Shown here piece after piece: positions 44,494-57,726 of a DNA stretch of 64,000 nt (position 1 is its first letter; every line of letters starts with the position of its first letter). Location: contig NC_092039.1 of NCBI RefSeq assembly GCF_003086295.3, forward strand, positions 67,351,649-67,415,648, in the 5' to 3' direction. Made by a program: the position numbers and the translations under genes. The notes below the pieces were generated by a model that was given only the letters and a program-made list of their open reading frames with translations, ran no database searches and had not been told where the DNA came from. Source of the stretch: Arachis hypogaea. Taxonomy: Eukaryota; Streptophyta; Magnoliopsida; Fabales; Fabaceae.

Positions 44494-46036
44494 TGATGAC
44501 CGGATATTTTATACGTTTTTTGTCATCATTTTCATACAATTTTCATTACGTTTTGCTTAAGTTTTATTATGTTTTCATAGGTTTTAGTAAAAAATTTACC
44601 TTTTGGATTCTACTTTGAGTTTGTGTTTTATGGTGATTTTAGGTATTTTCTGGCTGAAATTGAGGAGCTTGAGCAAAAGTCTAATTCAGAAGAAAAGAAA
44701 GCACTGCAGATGCTGTTAGGATCTGACCTTCATGCACTCGAACGAGCTTTTCTGGAGCTACAGAGGTCCAAATGGCGCACTCTCAATGGCTATGGAAAGC
44801 TAACATCTAGGAACTTCCAGAAATATATAATAGTCTATACTTTGCTTTGGAAATGAATGCCCAAAACTGGCGTTCAACGGCAGCCACTAGCCCTATTCCT
44901 GGCGTCCAGCGCCCATAGGGGAGCAGCTGGCGTCCAACGCCCAGAATGGAGTCCCTAGCTAGCATTCAACACCCTTAAGGAATACTAGCTCGTGAGAAAC
45001 ACTCAAGCTCAGTCCAAACACTCACCAAGTGGGCCCTAGAAGTGGATTTTCACACTACAAGACTTGTTTATCTTATTTCTGTAATTCCTAGTTAGCAGAT
45101 TAGTATATATATACAAGAGTTCACCCTTGTTAGGGGACTCTTGCCCACTTTTACTTTTTCCATTGTATTTTTGAATAGCATGAGTCACTAACCTCCTAAG
45201 GTTAAGGTTAGGAGCTCTGCTGAGTTTCATGGATCAATAATATTACTATTTTCATTCAATATGTATGATTCTATTCTCTTATGCAACCTCGTTCTTCATC
45301 TCAAAAATTGAGGGTGACATGTGACAATCACCCTTGTTTTATATGAGTTCCGTGCGATTCCTGGCCCGGATAGCATTGAACTAAAGCTAGTGAATATATT
45401 GCAGATTCCAATAGAGCATCTGAGCAACTTTGGATATATGGCATATAATCCCATTGACTATGGGTGCGTGAAGTTTCTGTGGCGTTAAGGCTAGAGCCAA
45501 AGAAGTAACACTTTCTTATCCGGAGGATCTGCCTTGTCTGTGGCACCTTGAGTAGGATCGTGAAGGGGAGTAGACTGCTTAGAGCTTTATCTTCTGCTAC
45601 AGTGAGAAACCTGGAGGTGGCTTGATGAGAGGACATAAGTCATCTCAATGTGGTAGAGTGCTGTAGTGGAGGAGGTTAACTTGATGAGAAGACATGAGTT
45701 AATCACTTATGGCTTCCATTGAAGGAATCAGAAGGTTATTGAAGAAGACAGTAAGAAAAGTTAATCCGGAAAGACAAAGCATCTCCGAAGCCTCAACCGT
45801 TCTATCACCATTGAATTCTTATCTACTTAGTAACATTCTATTTATCTGTTTTATATGCTTTTCATGACAAACTATAATTTCTATATGTCTAACTAAGATC
45901 TGCAAGGTGTCCACTGCTTGCTCAAACCAATAATCTTCGTGGAATCGACTCTGACTCACCTCAGGTATTACTTTGACGACCCGGTATACTTGTCGGTCTA
46001 TCTGTGCGAATTCTGCGTAGCCAGTTTCATGCACCG
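44494..46036 (+). mobile_element. L2-variant solo LTR
   Basis: TGATGACCGGATATTTTATACG to TTTCATGCACCG, with TGGAT on both sides (44489-44493 and 46037-46041). Internal order as in L2 but clearly diverged: boxes GGCGTTCAACGGC and GGCGTCCAACGCCC at 44870-44940, and U5 GGAATCGACTCTGACTCACC...GACCCGGTATACTTGTCGG. Confidence 0.85.
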
Positions 46037-46748
46037 TGGATCCAACTTGACTTCTAACTGATTTGGTTTTGAACCCGTTGGAGAAGGTTGCGGATTGGTT
46101 TGCTTGGGACCCGTAAAGGGTGGCAAAGTCCAAGTTTTAGCAGAGGTGCTGCCGAAATTCCTATAAAATCCAAGTCTTTATTTGAAATGTTATTTGAAAA
46201 TTTATGAATTTAAGGCCTTTACTACTTTACTTGGAGAATTGTGAATTTAATACTTTTATTATCTTTACTTGAATAATTTATCAAAGCGATGAAATTATAC
46301 TTTGAAAAGAATTATTGAAGAGAGAATTATGACTTCGCCTTGTTTCCTAAGAAAAATATTATGTTTTTGGGTGCAAGTCATTCGAAAGAGATTTATGCTT
46401 TAAGGCTGTTTTAAACGTGAAAAGGGTTTATGTTTTTTTTTTAATTTAATTTAAAGATTTTTATTTGGAAAAGTTTTTGTGACTTTGAAAGAACTTGGAT
46501 TTCGATTGACAAATCTAATTTTTTGACATTTTAGGAAATGTTTAAAGTATTCTTTGAATTCTGGTTTAGCAAAACTAAAATAATTTCCGAGCCATTGGAA
46601 ACACTTCAGATTTTTATTATGGGATTGAAATTGGTTTTGGTTCAGGTAAAAGAAATGGTTGGGTATGTTATCAGCCAAATGGTTGGCTATGGATTATGTT
46701 TTGAGCCGGATGGCTGTGATAAATATTGAATTATGGTTGGGTATGTAC

Positions 46749-48529
46749 CAAGGTTTTGAAAATTGAACCGATCATCGAACCGCTCTAATCACTGGTTCAC
46801 TAGTTTACTGGTCCAACCGGTTCAACCGTGGTCCAACCAAAAAAATCATTTTATAATAAAATAATAAATAAATTATAAATAAAAATACATTAGAAGAACA
46901 AAAAAGGTTTCTCATACATTCTAATTGGATGAAAGTATTTCTCATTCTATAGCAATTACACTCATGAACAAAAACCACATCAGAAGAACAAAAAATGGAG
47001 TTATCTTACCCTAATAAGTTTGTACTTAGGCTCATACCTCTTAGCATTCTCAAAAGTACCATAAATCAAACCAAAATCAGTGGATTTGCCCCCTCTATAA
47101 TTGGTTTGGAACTTGAGCACGATCGCAGTGTTGGGGTTCTTAACATCATAGATTCTAGCAAGCTTCTCTTAAGCTCGTCCTTCATATTCCAAACAAAACA
47201 AATTAAAAACCCTAAACACCATAATTGTCCAACCAATAATTACCAGACAAAAAGTAATTAAATCTAAAGATTTCAGCTCACAAGCAGTAATAATGTTCTC
47301 ATAATTGTCCAGCCAATAATACTCAGAATTGAATTTAACTAATAATACCTGCTTCTTTTTTATTTCTTTGATTTTTTATTTTTATTCCTGAGAAGCAAGA
47401 AATTAAGGTTAGTTTCAAAATCTAACATTAAAACTAAAGGAAATAACATTAACTTGCAATCTATTTACCAAGACATGGACAGCAACTCACACAGACATGA
47501 AAGCTTTGCTTTTATATCTGCTTCCTATTGAATTACCGAGATTAACAATCGAAGAAAATATTATTAAATAGCAAGTTTATTGTTAACCTATTGAATTAGC
47601 CCAAAAAAATCACAAACACAGTATAGAAATAGTACACAAACAAAGCAGAGCATCCAGTGCTAATCAAGAATCAAATAATCATTCAACAAAAACACAAAAC
47701 ATTCAATAATCATTCAATAATTTCTAAACAGAGCATAAAAAACCGAATTTAGGGGATAAAAATAAAAAATATTGCAGTTCACACTTCACACTTCACACTT
47801 CACAAAGCTTCAAAGTAACCTTCGAACAGGCTTGAACAGAACTGAACTAACAATAATTATAAAAAAATTTAATTAATCATCCTTCAATAATTAATCAATG
47901 CTTCAACAATTATTATTACAAAAATCATAATTCATACCTCAGGTTAGAAGCTGGAAGTTTGGAAAAATGCAGAGCTGTCGGGGACAAGGACAGTGGCTAG
48001 CAAGAGGTGGTTGAAGGGGTGGCAGGGTTGAATAGAGCTGGCACTGGTGGTCCCCAACTACGCGACGAAAAGTGGCGCTGGCGGTGGCTGTGATTTTTGA
48101 GGGCTAACTTGGCAATGGAGCGTGGCTGTACGAACAGTGGTGGTGTCTCCATGGACGTTGCGACGGCGGGCCTGTACGGAAGTTGTGCCGAAAGCTCGAG
48201 GTGGAGATCGGAGACGTGAGAACTGAAAGTGAGAGGTGAGAGTGGACTATGGAGGCTCGAGAGGAGAGGTGTGAGTGGGTCTGTGGGTGAGACTAGGGTT
48301 CATTCCCCTTTGGCCCTTTCTTCAGCATGCAAAACGCAGCGTTTTGCTAGCCAATTTCAAAAATCGACATGGTCACGGTTCGGTTCGACCGACTGATTCC
48401 CGACTGGTTCGGTGGTTCAACTCCGATTTCTAAATTTGTCAATTTTTCTATCTGTTCAAATCGTGTTTGCTAATGGTTTACGGTTTGACTGGTTCGATCA
48501 ATCAATTCGAACCGATTTTCAAAACATTG
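46749..48529. mobile_element. Non-autonomous hAT-type element
   Basis: Terminal inverted repeats CAAGGTTTTGAAAAT (left) and ATTTTCAAAACATTG (right); 8-bp target duplication GTATGTAC / GTATATAC (46741-46748 and 48530-48537, one mismatch). Subterminal regions are rich in GGTTCAACCGG / CCGGTTCGA words. No transposase. Carries a ribosomal protein gene fragment and a GC-rich stretch (47941-48310) that on the minus strand looks like a 5' leader exon ending CTGAG|GTATGAATT. Terminus and 8-bp duplication favour hAT; other families are possible. Confidence 0.75.
47010..47182 (-). pseudogene. RPS24: Ribosomal protein S24 (eS24) exon fragment
   Basis: Minus strand: after KDELK, one base is missing (AAG-AGAAG where AAG-GAG-AAG is expected), then [36 protein letters not shown] and [15 protein letters not shown]. 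This matches the middle of eS24 (family: [35 protein letters not shown]). After LIR comes GGTAAGA, a good splice donor, so genomic DNA and not cDNA was captured. eS24 is a small-subunit ribosomal protein; this piece cannot be functional (frameshift, about 57 codons). Name from memory of the family. Confidence 0.85.
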
Positions 48530-49811
48530 GTATATACATGTACATGATTATTGATTGACAATGTGAGTTGAGGCACTTTCAAATATCTGAGACACGAGTT
48601 TCCCTGGGTGAAAGTAGTAGCTAGCCACCACGTGCTCTAGGTTGAGACCCGATACTTTGTTGACCCTATGTCGTAAGTGTGGCCAGGCACTATAAAAGTT
48701 CCAGATGAGCTCCCCACCTTGGATAAACACCAGTGTGGGTGCTATATATTATATGATTATGATTGGGAATTTCTCGAGTTGGGGATGCACAACAGAGGGA
48801 CAGTCCAATGGTTAGCTACCAGGACTTGTCGGGTTGACTTTATAACCAACAGATGAGACTCATCAGCCACTAGGACAAGCATCAATCATATGCATCTATG
48901 TGACATTGTTTGGGTGTGCATATTGTACTTGGTTTATCTAGGTGAATAATTATGTTTAATTGCTAACTACTCTACTTGAAGTAACTGATTAATTGTGCTT
49001 GAATCTTACTTGTGTTTGTAATTAAAAACTGGGTGGATTGTGATGGATTGGCTGTGGATTGAGTTATTTGGGCCTAAGGCCGTGGTCGATTATGAGACGG
49101 GCCGAAGGCCATGTTTAGTGTGTTTTTGGTTTAGAAAAGTATGAAAAACTGAACTGATTCAGCATAGACTTAATAAACCTATGCTTGGAACAGCTTGGTC
49201 ATTCATATTGTCTAGGAAAACCTTTTAAAAAGGCTTTTGTACTTTTGAAGAATTAACAGTTTTCTCTTTTAGAAAGGATTTTGGACTTTTGATATTAAAC
49301 CTTTGGCTTTGAAAAGATGCATAAGGCAGTATTAATCACTATAACGCTTTTGTTTTCATGTATCCTATTATAGTAATTCTCTTACCCTATAGTGAGAACC
49401 ATCGAGGACGATGTTCTCACTCCCTTACAGGTCTTTTCCTTTTCAGGTTATGGACGACGAAGTTTGGAAGAGCTTAGTTATTTCATTTCTATTTAAATGT
49501 TGTGCTGTGTTATATTAGTTTCTTTTTCCTTCGCCTTTATTCTTATAAGTTTTTATAAGAGGGATAGGAATTTGATTATGTAATGCTTGTAAAATTATTA
49601 ATAAGTATGTGTGTGTGTGTATCCTTTGTAAGTATTGATATTAGTATGGATGTTTGTTTTCATTTAAAAATTCTTTTGAGCGGTAATACATTTTTTTAAG
49701 ATTTAAACAGGCTCATATTTTAGTATTAAATATTATAAGAGTAGTCGTAATACCCGAGCTATCAAAGTGGCGCAACCAGAAGCGTGACATTTTGATAGTT
49801 AGGGTGTTACA

Positions 49812-50135
49812 AATGATTTTAAAAGAAATTATCAACTAAAAGACGTTAAAATCATCTTTAATAAGAATTGTCCTTAAAATAAAATTTTGCACTATTGTAA
49901 TAGGAGATTTCATGTTTTAAGAAAAAACTTGACATTTATTATGCACTAGGTGTATTTTGCAAAATATCAAATGCACATACTCAAAAAGCTAAGGTGTTTA
50001 AGTTCAAAAGAGTTTTGATAAATACAAATGTGCATTAAAAAATCATACACATGATTGATTAACTTTAGTGTAGGTGGAAGATTATTGAGATAATAGTATG
50101 CCCAAGATCCAATCGCTCTCGTGCAAGTGGGAGAT
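49812..50135 (+). mobile_element. 3' internal end of a Ty1-copia element
   Basis: Non-coding, ending GCAAGTGGGAGAT, the typical copia polypurine tract directly before an LTR that starts TGTT. Interrupted on the left by the G element. Confidence 0.6.
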
Positions 50136-50281
50136 TGTTCGGAATAAGTAGTATGAACACAATGCAATCTATCATGTTTCAAATAATTTGTTATTGTTAT
50201 TATTATATTAAAGGGTTAATATAATAAGGTCATTGATTAAATTTAGATATTTATCATTATGATAGTGGTCATAATAATCTG

Positions 50282-50337
<56 letters not shown>

Positions 50338-51450
50338 TTTATTGGATGAAGATTAATTGATTTTATTTATTAAATTATATATAAATGGTATATATAGAGA
50401 TATGATCATTGAACTGACTCACTCTGAAAATTCTTAATGGTTATAATTACTGTATATTTGTCAATAGGATATTTTCATGATGAATATAATGTTAGAATTT
50501 TTCTTTGACCTGTGATCATCATAGTAATTAACAAAGTATTTATTATACTTTGATTTCGGACACCAAATACCCTACGGGGCTAGTTGAACGGTATTGGGTA
50601 TGATTTAAATATTTGTAGAATTAATGATTAGTCAATATGAAATCTATTAACTATGGTAATAAATTCAAACTCTACGATTATAATGAATAAATTAAACAAA
50701 ACCTTAGCCAAATAGTTTGAATGAATAAAGAGATGAGTTTTTTAGATCATTCATATTTCATTAAAATAATAGTAACAAGTTAGCATTAGACAATCAAATC
50801 GTACTCTAAGAGTTAGCCAAAAGCTGAAAAGATGGAAGAAATTATATTTTTGTTCTTCTTGGATTTTTAGTAAAAATATTATCACTTCATACTATCGGAT
50901 CGTCAAAGATTATTGCTAGACGCCAACCTTGATTTATAAATTTTGTTTGATTAGTTCACTACTCACTTAGTTTTGAACATATGAGGTCACACACTAAGTA
51001 GTGTTCTAATCCTTGGTAGAAAATTATTTAATTATTATTTTTATTTGATCAAAATAAATAACTATATTAATTCAAATAGAATATTATTATATTCATTACT
51101 AGCACCATGAATATAATAATATAATAATTAAAAATATTAAATGATTAATTTTTTATTCTATGATGAGTTTTAAATATGGATAAGATCCTAAATGAGTCTG
51201 TTTCAAATTGAGTTGTAATTTGATTAATAAGATTTCAATTTGAAATAAGATAAGATAAGATTTGAATTGAGATTCAAATCTAAAATCAATTACAAATCTC
51301 ATACTATATATATGTATGATAAGAATAAAGGGGACTAAGACCAACACACAAGAGTTTTATTCCTTTACCTCTCTACACACATAAATATATCCGAGTCTAA
51401 TTCTTGGAGAAGACTTTTATGGTGTACAAAGTATTGCAATAAGTTTCACA
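50136..51450 (+). repeat. Ty1-copia LTR
   Basis: TGTTCGGAATAAGTAG to about TTTCACA. A degenerate ATCAGA-containing stretch after it may be the relic of a Met-tRNA primer site, which would mean internal sequence on both sides; the right boundary is uncertain. Confidence 0.55.
50283..50335. repeat. (AT)n microsatellite
   Basis: About 25 uninterrupted TA units within the copia LTR. Confidence 0.95.
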
Positions 51451-51487
51451 ATTTAGATCAGATATATATCGGTGATAGCCAAAAACT

Positions 51488-52725
51488 TGATGGACTAAAT
51501 AGGCAAGTGCACCAAATCGCTTCAAGTAATACCACAGTGAGTGGATATCGTTCCCACGAGGATTAAAGGATTAAGCAAGTAACTTCTAAACAAACCTCTA
51601 ATTAGATCAACGAACCTTTATAGTGGATGAGATCTTGAAATAATAACAATAATGTATAGTATGAATGGATGCTTATGAATAATTAGAAAAAAATGAATGG
51701 AGATGTTAAGATTTCGAAGATATTAAATTTTCAGAAAAGGAAATGTTCATACTTATTTACTTTAATTCATGCAAGATAATTTCATGACAAATCATATATA
51801 ATCAAACCTCAATCCCTTGGCAATTTAATTTCTCTTTATCTTATTTAATCGCTAATTCCTTGATCAATTAATTAAGAAAAAGAAGTTACGCACAATTCTG
51901 ATTTAAATTCACTCAACCTTTCACAAGCTATCATTAGTCAGTTTGAAAAATTATGAGAATGAGTTTCAATGTAATCGTGAGAAATTTCCCAAGATAATAA
52001 GGGAATCCAAGATAAAGTTAGAATATTTTCAATACTTCTAATCATTAATAAGAACAAAATTCAATTTTTAAAAAATTATCAATGCATTAATCAGAATAAA
52101 AGAAACAATTAATCACCAATCCATAAAACTTAACAGGGATCCTAACCTTAACATAAAATAATTAGTGACTCATGGCAAATAAAAAAATAAACTAAAACTA
52201 ATGAATATGAGATGCTGGATGATCCTCAATGAACCATTAGTCATTTATTTATAATCTAAATCCTAACCTAACTTAAACTAAACTAAACTAATCTTATCTT
52301 CTTGAAGAATAAGATAACTAAAATAACAATTCAAATTCAAATTAAACCAACTCGTCTCCTTCTATAAGAAGCTAACAATAACTAAGCACTTTCAAATTAT
52401 TCAAATCCTAAGTATTTAGAGTGTGTAGGCTGAATCACGGTATCTTGAGAGAGACATTGGGCATGGTCGCTGGACATGAGCTAATAACACTTGGCTTCAG
52501 AGTGCTTGTGTTGGACTTTGGATGGTGGTGCTAGGCACCCAGTCTTCTAGCTTCTTGGGGGCTTGGCACTGGCCTCTGCATTAAGCATCAATGCATTTTA
52601 AATTCTGGGTGTCAAGAGCTAGTCTTATTTTTCCTCGAATGTGTTCGGTGCCAAGGTTAATCATTGGGCGTTGAACCCCTCAGAGTGAGAATTTATGGGC
52701 TTTGGGCGCCAAATGTGTAACATCA
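51488..52725 (-). mobile_element. L7 LTR, minus strand
   Basis: In sense TGATGTTACACATTTGGCGCCC (right end) to TTTAGTCCATCA (left end). Shares the U5 pattern (GTGGTATTACTTGAAGCGATTTGGTGCACTTGCC) and the block GAGTCACTAA...TTAAGGTTAGGATCC with other families here. Left of it AAGTTTTTGGC keeps only the start of a primer site. No matching target duplication found. Confidence 0.65.
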
Positions 52726-52960
<235 letters not shown>

Positions 52961-53475
52961 AAGCTATGGTCACAATTTCAAGGTGGGGTGACCATAAAGG
53001 TTATGGTCACGGTGAAAAAGCATGACCATAGATAAGGCTATGGTCACGGTTTCAGGGTGGGGTGATCATAGAGGCTGTGGTCACAATTTTAAAGTGGGAT
53101 GACCATAGACTAATCTATAGCCATGGTTTTACAAAAGGGTGAGCATAAAAAAGCTATGGTCATGCTTAAACTATGACCATAGATTAGGCTATGGTCACAA
53201 TTTTAATAAAAGAGTGACCATAGAGCAACCTATGGTTACAATTTTTACGCGTGACCATAGATTAACCTATGGTCACGGTAAAAGAATGTGATCTAAAGTG
53301 CCAGAATTTGAACACTACAACCATGACCATAGATAAAAAAAATCGTGACCATAGGTCTGTAGCCACGACAGAATAGGCCACGGTGAAAAAACTGTTACCA
53401 TATACCTATGGTCACCCTTTTCACTAACTATGGTCACAGCTTTTTACTGTGACCATAGACTTTTTTTATGTAGTG
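52961..53475 (-). mobile_element. CACTA-type element end 1 with subterminal repeats
   Basis: Right end TTTTTTTATGTAGTG is the complement of a CACTACATAAAAAAA terminus. About twenty copies of CTATGGTCAC or GTGACCATAG in alternating orientation fill the region, many forming close inverted pairs. The left side is bounded by the microsatellite, so internal and opposite ends are missing. The next three bases are TGA, a possible target duplication. Confidence 0.75.
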
Positions 53476-53699
53476 TGAATTATGTTATAGGTGCAATACT
53501 TGTATTGTGTATGGTAGTATTTACTATTTATTGATACATAAATTATGAATTAGATGAACAATGAATTAGATCTTTAATTGTATAAATATTTTGATGTAGA
53601 AGGTTTTATTGAGAAGGAAACTTTTGATGTTGTAGTGTTTATATACATATAAATTATTATTTATAATAGAAATAAATCTTGTAATAATTAATAAAAAAA

Positions 53700-54228
53700 A
53701 TCTTTGATGTTGGAAAGATTATGAAAGTTTAAAACAGTCACTAAATATAGGAAAAAACTGTCACGGAAATTAGTAACTTAGTGAAAGTTTCAAATCGAGA
53801 AACCATTACTAATATTGTAACAGTTTAAACAGTCACTATATTTAAAAACTATCATTCATATGAACTAGTAATTTAGTGACAATTTTAAATTGTCGTTAAA
53901 AATGTTATGACGGTTTAAAACAGTCACGAAATATAAAAAAAAATCTGTCACATGATTAGTAATTTAATGACAATTTTAAAATATCGTGAAATACAACATT
54001 AAAAGCAAACTGACAAGTGTTGTAAATTAGTGATGGTTTTATACTTCAAAAACCGTCACAAACAGTTTAGTGACACTCCTTACCAATGGTGGTCCAAAAT
54101 AGTCACTATATCAACTGGCGACTCTTAAATCTATGATGGTTTTTTAACCGTTGCGAAAATATTTAGTGACGGTTAAGATCGTCGCCAAACAATAAAAAAA
54201 CGTCGCATAAAAGTTATTTTAATGTAGC
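53700..54228 (-). mobile_element. CACTA-like element end 2 with subterminal repeats
   Basis: Repeats of the type TTAGTGACGGTTTTAAA / TTTAAAACAGTCACTA, ending AAGTTATTTTAATGTAGCA, i.e. a CACTACATTAAAATAA terminus with its outer bases mutated. Different repeat word from end 1. 53476-53699 between them is A/T-rich and may be its internal sequence. Confidence 0.6.
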
Positions 54229-54980
54229 ATACATAAATATATAATGACTAATTTTGGTGATTGATTTTAGGGTATAAATAACATTTTTAGAATTTAATTA
54301 CAAATTTTAAAATGGTATAGGAATCGAGTTAAAAAAATTTTAAACTATAGATGAATTTAGTGAAAATATAGTTAGGAGAGTAATTTAATCAAAGAATAGT
54401 GTTTGCATATTTATTTTTCATATAGAATTATCTTTTAATTATAGATATATTGTTATTTTAAACTTTTAAATGGTTAGAATTATTAATATTTTAATTTTTC
54501 ATAGTAGTAAAAGTGATAACTTTATTCAATTATCAATATTATAATAAAACGTCAAAAAGTTACCAAAAAAATAATAAAAAGACGAAAATACTTGCACACA
54601 AAAGAGTATACACAAGACAAAAGTATATCCGAAAAATGAAAATATAGTTTAGTAGTGCATTTCAAATATTGTTTTTACAAGTCAAAATTACTTTTTTTAG
54701 TTGTATATGCAACATTGGATCAAGAGATAAAAACAAACTAAAAATGATTTTTTAAGTTGTTATATAGCAGTTCTAGAGATTACAAATTGCATGATTGTAA
54801 TTTTAGGTTAGATCAACAAAATATTAAATAATAAAAAAACAATTTTAACTTATAAGAATAATCTTTGAAATATATCATATTATTTTATAATAATTTAAAT
54901 ATTTTTATTTTATTTTTTATATTTTTTGATGTGTACTTTTGTCATTTATTCATTAATCTATCAAACAATAGATAGTCGTG
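54229..54980. other. A/T-rich stretch without recognised features
   Basis: No gene, repeat or transposon end recognised. Confidence 0.6.
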
Positions 54981-57726
54981 ATTTCATCTTTGAGCTGGAG
55001 ACCTATCCGCGTTTCACGCCGGTTCTAGTCCCAGGTGGAGCCTCTCCTCCACGGTGGCTTCTCCTCCAGCGTGGCTTCTCAACTTAATGTCTCCATGTGC
55101 TCCTCTGTCACTCCGCCGTCACCCATCCCTTTCATCTCCTCGCTCACGCAACCTAACTTCCCTTTCATTGAATCGCTCACCCAACCTGTGTTCTTCATGT
55201 TTTTGTTTGAACAGGTAATGATTAGTTGGAACCCTAGGAGCTTTATTTGCTTTCTTCTCCTTACTTTCTTGTCCTCTGCTCTACCAAACTCTGTGTACGA
55301 GTCTGTCTTGGGAGTTTGCTTTGTCGCCGTTTATCCAGGTTAGCTTTTTTCCAGTGGAGGCTCAAATCCAAGATCTCCGATCAATCAATCAGGTGCATCC
55401 AAAGCTATTTTGCTCTTCATCGTTTTTCTTTTCCTTTATTGTGTACATCCTTGTGATCAATCTTGGTTATTGTTCCAGGGTTAACCCAGATTTAATTGTC
55501 TAGGGTTTGTGAAATTCTTAATTGGTCAAATTGCGATCATTTTTTGTATCTGTTCCATGGTTAAGCGAGATTCTATTGTCTAGGGTTTGTGAAATTTCTA
55601 ATTGTGCAAATTGTGATCATGTTTGGTATCTATTTGATGGTTAAGGGAGATTTTATTATCTAGAATTTGTGAAATTCCTAATTTTTGTAGATTGTGATCA
55701 TTTTTGGTATCTGTTCCACGGTTATCCCAGATCTTATTGTGTATGGTTTGTGACATTTGTAATTTGAAAATTGTCTATGTGATTTGGTTTGTTTGTGGGT
55801 TCATGTTCTTCGTTAGATTCTTTCCAAGTTGCTGTTAATTTTGAGTATGGTCTATGAATCTGTTTCATCTTCTTGATTTTGTTATTTAGAAATTGATGTG
55901 ATTATCATTTCTCCTTTTGCTATCTCTTTAATTGTTTGTTGCATGTGGTTTGTCTATTTCATCAATTTTTGGTATTTTATAATCATTATAAAGATTGTCT
56001 TCTTACTTACCTTTTCTTATATTAATGGATGATGGGTTTGTTTTTGTGAATGATTGTCTAGGTATGGGGTTTTTACCTAATCTACTTTCTCCATGATGAT
56101 GTGATTGACAGGAAATACATAGTACAGACCTAGCTTCTCCTATTCAACTTTTGGATTCCCAATTTCATTCTCTCCTATTCAACTTTTGCATTCCAATTTC
56201 CATTTTGATTCACTAATCTCTTTGGATTGTTTGGGCTGAATCTAGTAATTTCTAATTTTATTCTACATTCAGAATCAAAATTTATAGACCCAGCTTCTCC
56301 TATTCAACTTTTGGATTCCCAATTTGATGTTACTAGGGAAATCTCTCTTAGGTAGTCTATCTGATGCACAGTGATGTGATTGATAGGAATTGATTGATAG
56401 CTTCTTTGTGATTTATTTGCATTTTGATGAAACCTTTTGTTAGTCAACTCACTTGCATTTGAATTCTTGATTGGTTATGCAAAGAGTGCTCTATATTTTG
56501 CCTGTTGCATAGAAGTAGAGCTGATTGTCATGAATTTTTGTGCTTCTTTGATAAAGAATATGCTTTTGCCACTCCCATTCAAGTTTTGCACTCCCAATTC
56601 CATTCTCTACTATTCAAGTCTTGCATTCCCATTTCAATTCTGATTCAATAATCCCATTGATGGATCTTTCCTTTTTTTTAAGCTATGTCCATCAAATCCA
56701 TTAAGTTTACCTAAAATGAATTGCTGGTTGCATGTGGGTTGTGATAATCATTATCAAGGAATTGATTTTGTAGCTAATGTATTCTATCGGTGGTTATGTG
56801 ATTGACAGAAATTGATGTATAGCCTGCTGGTCATTTATTTATTTTTTAAGTTCAACTGAATTGTATTACATTTTTTTGTTCTTTGTGTAAAAATTATTTT
56901 ATATATCAGTTGTTGGATGGACATACAGCTCTTTGGCCTGAACTTAAGAGGTTCATTGAGAAAAGAATGGCCTTGTGCGAGTAAAATGGCTTCATGGTAT
57001 TGTTTATCTAACTAGCACATCTCTTTACCAAAAGAAAAATCTATCCACCAGCTGCTCTTCCTATGAAAATGTCTTCTGCACACATAATAAGGTTGTGCTA
57101 TATATTCTTCATTGGAAATTTGGCAATCATTATCAAGGTATGAGGTTTCAATCTCACCTATTTCCTGAATGTTGATGTGATTAACAGATTTTTATTGATG
57201 TTTCTGCATACTTCTTTTTTCATTCATTTGTTGTTTCCAATGTATCTCTACCTAAGACATTTACCAACTTTCATTGCCATGAGTACAATGATTGTTTGGG
57301 ATAGTTGATGACTGCCTTCCCTATGGTGTAATGACATGTAGGTGCACTGTAGTAGGTATGGTGTTATATCTCATTTTTTTGTCCCTATTTCTTGATTTCT
57401 TGAAAGTTTCACTTGTTTTTGCTGTTTTTGTGTTGGTTCAGGTTTTACCCCTCTCATTAGTTGTCTCTGTGGCATTGAATGGAGATGCATATGAACTCAT
57501 GTTTTGTTTTCCCTCCATTTCCATATTCAATTTGAATTCAAAAAGGTGAGCCTAAAGCCCTTGATTTTTTCTATAAAAGGATGGTTGGTGATCCACATTC
57601 AATGCACAAACATTCTGCTGTGTTCTATTTCCTTCTAAGCTCTCTCTACATCAGAATTTTTCTATTTACATTTGATCTATTTCATCAACTCTATTTTTAC
57701 CTCCTTTGTTTCTTTTTTTTTCTGTA
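54981..57726 (+). other. 5' leader and introns of the RPA-like gene
   Basis: 54990-55215 is GC-richer (CTCCTCCACGGTGGCTTCTCCTCC) and ends TTTGAACAG|GTAATG, like a non-coding first exon followed by a donor. The rest to 57726 has intron composition with internal duplications: an 80-bp tandem repeat (55479-55780) and scattered copies of CTCCTATTCAACTTTTGGATTCCC (56138, 56168, 56295, 56565) and of GATGTGATTGACAGG (56098, 56372, 56794, 57174). No coding exon recognised. That it belongs to the gene at 57727 is inference from position. Confidence 0.4.
55479..55780 (+). repeat. Tandem repeat, 80-bp unit, about four copies
   Basis: Units start GGTTAACCC (55479), GGTTAAGCG (55559), GGTTAAGGG (55639) and GGTTATCCC (55720); each has TAGGGTTTGTGAAATT and ATTGYGATCATTTTTGGTAT. 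Confidence 0.9.

Larger units (their letters stand above)
46042..49811 (+). mobile_element. Second G (Del/Tekay-like) LTR, split by a hAT element
   Basis: Ends TTAGGGTGTTACA (49811) and shares several blocks with 2125-2700. The 5' limit is not clear; no TGTAACACC start is visible. The sequence after 49811 belongs to a copia element, so G was inserted there. Confidence 0.65.

Noticed and set aside
55035..55343. 102-codon frame starting GTG
   Set aside because: No ATG; it crosses a likely splice donor at CAG|GTAATG, so a non-coding first exon is more likely.
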